Below are positions 7,387 through 11,634 of a DNA stretch of 11,634 bases, piece by piece. Position 1 is the first letter of the stretch; every line of letters begins with the position of its first letter. The position numbers and the translations under genes were made by a program. Below the pieces are notes generated by a model. It saw only the letters and a program-made list of their open reading frames with translations. It ran no database searches and had not been told where the DNA came from. This DNA comes from Ferrithrix thermotolerans DSM 19514 (GTDB taxonomy: Bacteria; Actinomycetota; Acidimicrobiia; Acidimicrobiales; Ilumatobacteraceae): positions 1-11,634 of the forward strand of contig CAMCUE010000014.1 in the NCBI GenBank assembly GCA_945878705.1, in the 5' to 3' direction.

Positions 7387-8183
7387 AGTGCGTAACACGC
7401 AATTGCGGCGGCGGCGGCAACATTTAGAGAGTCAATCGCGGGGTTCATTTCGATTCGTACTTGAATGTCAGAAGTCTCAAGCGCTAGTCGGCTGAGTCCC
7501 GCCCGTTCGGAGCCAAATACAAGTGCTCTTGGTGCATTTTGCTGAAGCGAAACTTTAGTTAGTTCAGTTGCCGAACTATTGGGGGTAAGCGCAAGAACCG
7601 TGTAACCGCGACCCTGCAAAGTTTTTAAAGTTTCAGAGATGTCGTTGCTTCGCGCGAATCGAAGATTGAATGCGGCGCCCATCGAAACTCGAAGCGCTCG
7701 GCGTGATAATGGGTCGGCGCTGGTTGTATCGCAGATTAAACCATTCCAGCCAAGTCCGGTCGCACAGCGAACAATTGCGCCGATGTTGCTTGGATTATCG
7801 ATTGCTTCAGCAACAATCACCCGGGTCGCATTTTCAAGAACTTCAAGTTGTGTCAACGGAGTTGGGCGAAAGAAAACTCCGAGTGCACTAAGTGGTACGC
7901 CGAGACCTGTTGCCTCACGACGAATATCAATATCAGCCGTCAGACATTGGCCTCCGAGCGCAGTAATATCGGTGGCAAATCGTTTGGCCTGTTCGCCGTC
8001 GCATACAACGACTTCTGGTTTATACCCAGCATCAAGTGCTCGGGCAACAACTAAATCGCCTTCTGCGATGAATCGACCCGCAGCCAATGTTGATCGGCGC
8101 TGAGCAATGGTAGTTAGTTGTCGCTCGCCAAGTCGTAGTGGGTCGAGTCGCGGATCTTGGCTAGAAGTAATAGTTGTGATCAT
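7380..8183 (-). CDS. SpoU/TrmH-family RNA 2'-O-methyltransferase
   Basis: An AdoMet-dependent SPOUT-fold enzyme that methylates ribose 2'-OH, most likely in 23S rRNA or tRNA; the target nucleotide cannot be read from sequence. At 267 residues it has an N-terminal substrate-binding domain (about 1-110, including RRSTLAAGRFIAEGDLVV) and a C-terminal knotted catalytic domain. Motif 1 is IDNPSNIGAIVRCA (128-141) with catalytic-type Asn130 and Arg139, motif 2 LVFGSERAGLS (221-231), and motif 3 IEMNPAIDSLNVAAAAAI (244-261). The ATG at 8183 follows the menB stop by 24 bases and has no Shine-Dalgarno; a hairpin covers its first base. It is the last gene of the minus-strand run and ends 6 bases from the haemoglobin gene. 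A resistance-type methyltransferase (TsnR) is possible but the housekeeping context argues against it. Confidence 0.93.
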   Translation of the reverse strand: MITTITSSQDPRLDPLRLGERQLTTIAQRRSTLAAGRFIAEGDLVVARALDAGYKPEVVVCDGEQAKRFATDITALGGQCLTADIDIRREATGLGVPLSALGVFFRPTPLTQLEVLENATRVIVAEAIDNPSNIGAIVRCATGLGWNGLICDTTSADPLSRRALRVSMGAAFNLRFARSNDISETLKTLQGRGYTVLALTPNSSATELTKVSLQQNAPRALVFGSERAGLSRLALETSDIQVRIEMNPAIDSLNVAAAAAIACYALR

Positions 8184-8205
8184 TGCGACGCAAATTAATT
8201 CGCAA
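8183..8205 (-). promoter_or_regulatory. Hairpin touching the methyltransferase start codon
   Basis: Inverted repeat TTGCGA at 8183-8188 and TCGCAA at 8200-8205 (plus-strand letters) with an 11-base loop. In the minus-strand transcript it would form a 6-pair stem in the 24-base menB-methyltransferase spacer, its 3' arm ending on the A of the AUG. It could damp initiation unless a ribosome finishing menB opens it. This is structure by eye only. Confidence 0.3.
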
Positions 8206-8207
8206 GA

Positions 8208-9104
8208 TTAAAAATGCCAAGGATATTCTGACCAATCGGCATCACGTTTTTCGAGAAACGAATCGCGACCTTCGGTTGCTTCGGATGTCATGTATGCAAG
8301 TCGTGTCGCTTCGCCAGCAAAAATTTGTTGACCAACAAGACCGTCGTCAATTGCATTGAATGCAAACTTGAGCATTCGTTGAGCCATTGGACTTTTGGCG
8401 TTTATTTCGCCAGCCCACTCGAGTGCAACTTTTTCTAATTCGGCGTGGGGCACAACCGCGTTGACCATGCCCATTCGATGAGCATCATCCGCAGAATATT
8501 CGCGTCCGAGAAAGAAAATTTCGCGCGCAAACTTTTGGCCGACTTGTTTGGCAAGATAAGCCGAACCGAACCCACCGTCAAAACTTGCGACATCGGCATC
8601 AGTTTGTTTGAACCGAGCATGTTCTTTGCTGGCCAATGTTAAATCGCTGACAACGTGCAAACTGTGTCCGCCACCTGCTGCCCAACCTGGAACAACGCAG
8701 ATCACAACTTTTGGCATGAAGCGTATTAACCGTTGAACTTCAAGAATGTGCAATCGACCGGTACTTGCGCTGTTTTTATTTTCGTCACCGTCTTCGTATT
8801 TGTAGCCATCAGTGCCACGAATTCGTTGATCGCCGCCACTACAAAATGCCCAACCTCCATCTTTTGGCGATGGGCCGTTACCCGTTAATAAAACACATCC
8901 AACATCAGTTGTTTGTCGAGCGTGGTCGAGTGCGCGATACAACTCGTCAACTGTGCTTGGTCGAAATGCGTTGCGAACCTCAGGGCGATTAAATGCAACT
9001 CGCACTGTGCCGTGCGCTTTTGCACGGTGATATGTGATATCACGAAACGAAAACCCTTGAACTTGTGTCCACTGGGATGGGTCGAAAATAGTCGAAACGC
9101 TCAC
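8208..9104 (-). CDS. menB: 1,4-dihydroxy-2-naphthoyl-CoA synthase (MenB)
   Basis: Closes the second naphthoquinone ring by Dieckmann-type condensation of o-succinylbenzoyl-CoA, a cytoplasmic step of menaquinone synthesis. The protein is 298 residues, crotonase fold, with the MenB-specific FCSGGDQRIRGTDGYKY (87-103), PGWAAGGGHSLH (139-150) and FKQTDADVASFDGGFGSAYLA. Catalytic residues match the Mycobacterium enzyme with a constant offset: D169 (Mtb D185), S174 (S190), D176 (D192) and Y271 (Y287). The Asp at 169 makes it a type II MenB, which does not need bicarbonate, unlike the E. coli enzyme with Gly there. The C-terminus EKRDADWSEYPWHF is typical. The GTG start at 9104 shares four bases (GTGA) with the upstream sulfotransferase stop, so translation is probably coupled. 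No other men gene is in the window. Confidence 0.97.
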   Translation of the reverse strand: MSVSTIFDPSQWTQVQGFSFRDITYHRAKAHGTVRVAFNRPEVRNAFRPSTVDELYRALDHARQTTDVGCVLLTGNGPSPKDGGWAFCSGGDQRIRGTDGYKYEDGDENKNSASTGRLHILEVQRLIRFMPKVVICVVPGWAAGGGHSLHVVSDLTLASKEHARFKQTDADVASFDGGFGSAYLAKQVGQKFAREIFFLGREYSADDAHRMGMVNAVVPHAELEKVALEWAGEINAKSPMAQRMLKFAFNAIDDGLVGQQIFAGEATRLAYMTSEATEGRDSFLEKRDADWSEYPWHF

Positions 9105-9976
9105 CGTTCTATTGTGGCAGCGCGAGACTTGAATTCGGGTCGGGCCTCAAGAAATTGGCTCTCCCATTGCGCACTCGCCCCATCTGATTGCCGTTTTGTT
9201 TGTGGCGCTGGCACAGTTTCTATTGGGGTATTGATGTGGTCCATTATTCGCCGAACTGTGACATCCATGTCTCGGGTTAATTGTTCGTAAGAGACATGTA
9301 ACGGGACTATTTGATGTTCGGCGAAGTACTTGTCCCAACTTTGATTTGCATTCTTGATTGTTTGAAGTGCAGCAACAATTTCTTGCTCGCTGTAAACCGG
9401 TTCATTGGTTGCCGACATGTTGCTATTCCATTGATTTGACTGCTCAGCACGAACCAGTGAAATTGCTTGGCGAACTTCGTTGTCACGAGAGATTCGCACC
9501 CATTTGATTGGTGCACCCCAATGATCGGCAGTTAGCCCACGCTGCAACATGTGTTCGTCGTATTGGTTCCAGTGCATTTTGATGCCGAACACACCATTTG
9601 AGGTTGTATTTAATTCTGCGGCGCGATTCAGAAATGCGCGCCACGATGAGTCAGAAAAATAGTCAATATTGCGCCACGCATTACGCCTTAAAAGTCTGCG
9701 CGCTGTACCGATGACTTTGCCGCGAGTGTTGAGCTTGGGCAATCCATTTTCGTTACGAAAGTTTGTAAAATTCTTGGTATGAATATTTAAATACTCCATC
9801 GGCATTCCTGCCATGCCTGTGGCACGAAGAATCGAGCACAGCAGAGTTGAACCCGTTCGATGTACTGAGGCGATCGCCAGCAAGCAGGTTGTCTCTGTTG
9901 GGTCCGTCTTTTGCTTCAGCACATCTATATTCTGACAGTTCGCACGACGCGACAAAGGGTTCAAAAAATTTGACAA
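9101..9976 (-). CDS. Stf0-family PAPS-dependent sulfotransferase
   Basis: Predicted to move a sulfuryl group from PAPS to a hydroxyl. The Mycobacterium tuberculosis namesake, Stf0, sulfates trehalose; other members act on lipooligosaccharides (NodH-like). The 291-residue protein shows the PAPS 5'-phosphate loop ASVHRTGSTLLCSILRATG (36-54), the family Glu in GMPMEYLN (E61, aligning with Stf0 Glu36, the proposed base), NGVFGIKMHWNQ (127-138), the 3'-phosphate region ISRDNEVRQAISLVRAEQ (162-179), VSYEQL (228-233) and a C-terminal KRQSDGASAQW (261-271). The start is unsure: TTG at 9976 gives a 31-residue leader, longer than in the mycobacterial enzyme, while GTG at 9922 would shorten it by 18 residues. 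It is first in the minus-strand run and overlaps menB by 4 bases. The acceptor is unknown. Confidence 0.9.
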   Translation of the reverse strand: MSNFLNPLSRRANCQNIDVLKQKTDPTETTCLLAIASVHRTGSTLLCSILRATGMAGMPMEYLNIHTKNFTNFRNENGLPKLNTRGKVIGTARRLLRRNAWRNIDYFSDSSWRAFLNRAAELNTTSNGVFGIKMHWNQYDEHMLQRGLTADHWGAPIKWVRISRDNEVRQAISLVRAEQSNQWNSNMSATNEPVYSEQEIVAALQTIKNANQSWDKYFAEHQIVPLHVSYEQLTRDMDVTVRRIMDHINTPIETVPAPQTKRQSDGASAQWESQFLEARPEFKSRAATIER

Positions 9977-9980
9977 ATTT
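9966..9980. promoter_or_regulatory. AAATTT-3-AAATTT palindrome at sulfotransferase start
   Basis: AAATTTGACAAATTT is a perfect hyphenated palindrome lying over the proposed TTG start of the sulfotransferase. It also contains a consensus-like TTGACA (9970-9975) reading rightward, but I find no good -10 at the right distance. It may be an operator for the minus-strand run, which would favour the GTG at 9922 as true start, or an AT-rich coincidence. Confidence 0.3.
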
Positions 9981-10079
9981 CACCGGAGACTTGCCAGTGT
10001 GCACTGTTTGATCTAACCCTCACTGGTAGCGTCTTTCGGTGTTGTATCGAGATAAAAAATAAAAAGAGGAGACCAAACC
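9977..10079. promoter_or_regulatory. Divergent intergenic region with inverted half-sites
   Basis: This 103-base gap must hold promoters for the sulfotransferase-menB run (leftward) and the aldehyde dehydrogenase (rightward). It contains CCAGTG at 9994-9999, CACTG at 10002-10006 (together the near-palindrome CAGTGTGCACTG) and CACTGG at 10021-10026, a pattern expected of a dimeric regulator site. A weak rightward promoter guess is TTGCCA (9991-9996) with TAACCC (10014-10019) at 17 bases. No convincing -10 box is evident, so promoter positions are unassigned. No regulator gene is in the window. Confidence 0.45.
10065..10072 (+). promoter_or_regulatory. Strong Shine-Dalgarno site of the aldehyde dehydrogenase
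   Basis: AGAGGAGA, with core AGGAG at 10067-10071 and an 8-base spacer to the ATG at 10080. It fixes this start codon and is the only strong ribosome-binding site I find in the window; most other genes have none that is clear. Confidence 0.9.
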
Positions 10080-11576
10080 ATGACTGATCTACTGAGCCGT
10101 GAAGAGTGGACAAAACGCTCATCTCAAAAAGTAAGTCGCACCAAACTGTTCATCGACGGCAAATTTGTTGACGCTGCGAGTGGCAAGACGTTTGAGTCAA
10201 TTAATCCGCGAGATAACACGGTTGCCGCGAACGTTGCCGAAGGTGACTCGGTAGATATTGACCGCGCAGTTGCCGCAGCACGAAAATCTTTCACATCTGG
10301 CGTTTGGAGCGAAATGGCGCCAGTCGATCGCAAAAATATTATGTTGCGTTGGGCGCAGCTGTTGCGTGACAATGTAAATGAACTTGCGTTGCTCGAGACA
10401 ATGGATGTTGGCAAACCTATTGGCGATTCAGTGAATGTTGATATGGCATCTGCTGCTAGCAACTTGCAATGGTTCGCCGAGACGATCGACAAGATGTACG
10501 GACAAATTGCACCAGTACCGCGTGATGCTTTGGCGTTAATCGAAAGAGAGCCACTCGGTGTAGTCGGTGCAGTTGTGCCGTGGAACTATCCGTTAATTAT
10601 TTCTTCATGGAAGGTTGGTGCTGCGCTCGCTGCCGGAAACTCAGTTGTCTTAAAGCCTGCTGAGCAATCGCCGTTGTCGGCATTATTTTTTGCTGAACTT
10701 GGTGTGCAAGCTGGTTTGCCGGAGGGCGTATTCAATGTTGTGCCTGGTTACGGACCAACGGCAGGTGCAGCACTTGGTCTGCACATGGATGTTGACAAAC
10801 TTGCGTTCACTGGTTCAACAGAAGTTGGTAGATATTTCTTAAAATATGCCGCCGAGAGTAACGGTAAATCTGTGTCGCTTGAACTTGGCGGAAAGACACC
10901 ACAAATTGTTTTAAGTGATTGCTCAGACCTTGATGCGGCAGCATCGGCAATTGCATGGGGTGTGTTTTATAACTCTGGGCAAACTTGTCATGCCGGTACT
11001 CGACTGGTTGTAGAGAAGTCAGTTGAAGACGAACTTCTAGAAAAAATCACAAAAGTTGGCGAAACAATTCAACCGGGCGACCCATACGATCCAAAAACTG
11101 CAATGGGCACAATTGTTGATAAGACACAATTCGATCGGGTGCTTAATTACATTGACATCGGTAAACAAGAAGGCGCAAAAGTTTTCTCGGGTGGCAACCG
11201 TGTTGAGCCAGTCAAAGGTGGAGTTTTTATTCCGCCAACTGTGTTTCGCGATGTAAAGCCAGGCATGCGTATTGAGCGCGAAGAAATTTTCGGACCGGTA
11301 TTAGTTTCAGTTGCTGTGCAAAGTGCCGATGAGGCAGTGCATGTCGCTAACGACACGCAATATGGTTTGGCATCATCAATTTGGACTCGTGATATTACAA
11401 AAGCGCATAGAATTGCACGCAAGTTGCGAACCGGCACTGTTTGGGTTAATACTTTTGATAAGGGTTCAATCACAACACCTTTCGGCGGATTCAAACAATC
11501 TGGTACTGGTCGTGATCGTTCGATGTATTCAATAGAGGGATACACAAACCTTAAGACGACTTGGATTCAATTATGA
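10080..11576 (+). CDS. NAD(P)+-dependent aldehyde dehydrogenase, PuuC-like
   Basis: Oxidises an aldehyde to the acid in the cytoplasm. The 498-residue protein has the full ALDH catalytic set: Asn169 in PWNYPL, Lys192 in VLKPAEQSP, Glu268 in LELGGKTP and nucleophile Cys303 in GQTCHAGTR. FTGSTEVG (243-250) is the nucleotide-binding turn, and EEIFGPVL and PFGGFKQSGTGRD lie towards the C-terminus. Both ends resemble E. coli PuuC, the gamma-glutamyl-gamma-aminobutyraldehyde dehydrogenase of putrescine breakdown: an N-terminal leader before LFIDGKFVDAA, and the terminal LKTTWIQL. The clade also holds broad amino-aldehyde and betaine aldehyde dehydrogenases, so substrate is inferred only as an amine-derived or similar aldehyde. 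It is not the CoA-acylating MmsA type. The ATG has a strong Shine-Dalgarno, and the TGA overlaps the next gene as ATGA. Confidence 0.93.
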   Translation: MTDLLSREEWTKRSSQKVSRTKLFIDGKFVDAASGKTFESINPRDNTVAANVAEGDSVDIDRAVAAARKSFTSGVWSEMAPVDRKNIMLRWAQLLRDNVNELALLETMDVGKPIGDSVNVDMASAASNLQWFAETIDKMYGQIAPVPRDALALIEREPLGVVGAVVPWNYPLIISSWKVGAALAAGNSVVLKPAEQSPLSALFFAELGVQAGLPEGVFNVVPGYGPTAGAALGLHMDVDKLAFTGSTEVGRYFLKYAAESNGKSVSLELGGKTPQIVLSDCSDLDAAASAIAWGVFYNSGQTCHAGTRLVVEKSVEDELLEKITKVGETIQPGDPYDPKTAMGTIVDKTQFDRVLNYIDIGKQEGAKVFSGGNRVEPVKGGVFIPPTVFRDVKPGMRIEREEIFGPVLVSVAVQSADEAVHVANDTQYGLASSIWTRDITKAHRIARKLRTGTVWVNTFDKGSITTPFGGFKQSGTGRDRSMYSIEGYTNLKTTWIQL

Positions 11577-11634
11577 GCAACACTGTTACATCACGCAATT
11601 GCGGTTTCATTGGACTTGGACACCTTGGTGTTTA
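11573..11634 (+). CDS. N-terminus of Rossmann dehydrogenase, beta-hydroxyacid dehydrogenase-like, cut by window end
   Basis: Only 20 codons are present, beginning at the ATG that overlaps the aldehyde dehydrogenase stop by four bases (ATGA). They read MSNTVTSRN followed by CGFIGLGHLGV. The GxGxxG dinucleotide-binding turn inside an IGFIGLGxMG-like context at the very N-terminus is characteristic of the 3-hydroxyisobutyrate / 6-phosphogluconate dehydrogenase superfamily (GLYR1, GarR, MmsB types). Other Rossmann oxidoreductases cannot be excluded from so short a piece. The overlap implies translational coupling, so it probably acts on the same pathway as the aldehyde dehydrogenase, for instance interconverting a hydroxyacid and a semialdehyde. 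Confidence 0.7.
   Translation, partial: MSNTVTSRNCGFIGLGHLGV

Noticed and set aside
7639..8103. 154-codon plus-strand frame opposite the RNA methyltransferase
   Set aside because: It is a shadow of the conserved SPOUT motifs on the minus strand, with Ser/Arg/Pro-rich composition.
10080..11576. Methylmalonate-semialdehyde dehydrogenase (MmsA) next to MmsB
   Set aside because: The active-site context GQTCHAGTR and both termini match the PuuC/betaine aldehyde group, not CoA-acylating MmsA.
1..11634. Mobile elements, CRISPR arrays, tRNA or rRNA genes, attachment sites
   Set aside because: No transposase or integrase frame, no regularly spaced repeats and no tRNA-like cloverleaf were recognised; almost all bases are accounted for by coding regions.

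Overview
The window looks like chromosomal DNA from an actinobacterium with moderate-to-low GC for the phylum. Evidence for this is the comF-secA-prfB-ftsE-ftsX gene order, an actinobacterial-type SecA and RF2 (the latter with SPFDNQGRRQTSF), a long MenB with the mycobacterial catalytic set, a group II truncated haemoglobin and a mycobacterial-style Stf0 sulfotransferase. An uncultured aquatic lineage of Acidimicrobiia is my best guess, but that is inference from protein flavour and base composition only. Coding density is extreme: the longest non-coding stretch is about 100 bases, so no gap over 300 bases needs explaining. I see no mobile element, CRISPR array, rRNA or tRNA.

Layout. (1) Bases 1-7373, plus strand: a tightly packed run of seven genes. 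They are the 3' part of comF, secA (preprotein translocase ATPase), prfB (release factor 2), ftsE and ftsX (division ABC complex), a crotonase-superfamily enzyme and a group II truncated haemoglobin. Gaps are at most about 45 bases and two junctions overlap by 50 bases or more, so co-transcription is likely. (2) Bases 7380-9976, minus strand, convergent with the first block and separated by only 6 bases: a three-gene run in transcription order Stf0-type sulfotransferase, menB (naphthoate synthase), SpoU/TrmH-type rRNA methyltransferase. The sulfotransferase stop and the menB start overlap by 4 bases. (3) Bases 9977-10079: a divergent intergenic region with inverted-repeat half-sites and the only strong Shine-Dalgarno sequence in the window. 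(4) From 10080, plus strand: a PuuC-like aldehyde dehydrogenase, overlapping by ATGA the start of a Rossmann-fold dehydrogenase (3-hydroxyisobutyrate/beta-hydroxyacid dehydrogenase type) that runs off the window.

Functionally the first block is housekeeping (export, termination, division) with two metabolic or haem genes appended where smpB and a wall hydrolase often lie. The second joins menaquinone synthesis to a PAPS-dependent sulfotransferase. This is the most interesting context here, because a sulfated menaquinone is known from mycobacteria, although made there by a different sulfotransferase (Stf3). The third block looks like a separately regulated catabolic pair for an aldehyde from amine/polyamine or amino-acid breakdown. 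I do not see clear evidence of a wholly new defence or mobile system; the candidates are contextual and are listed as findings.
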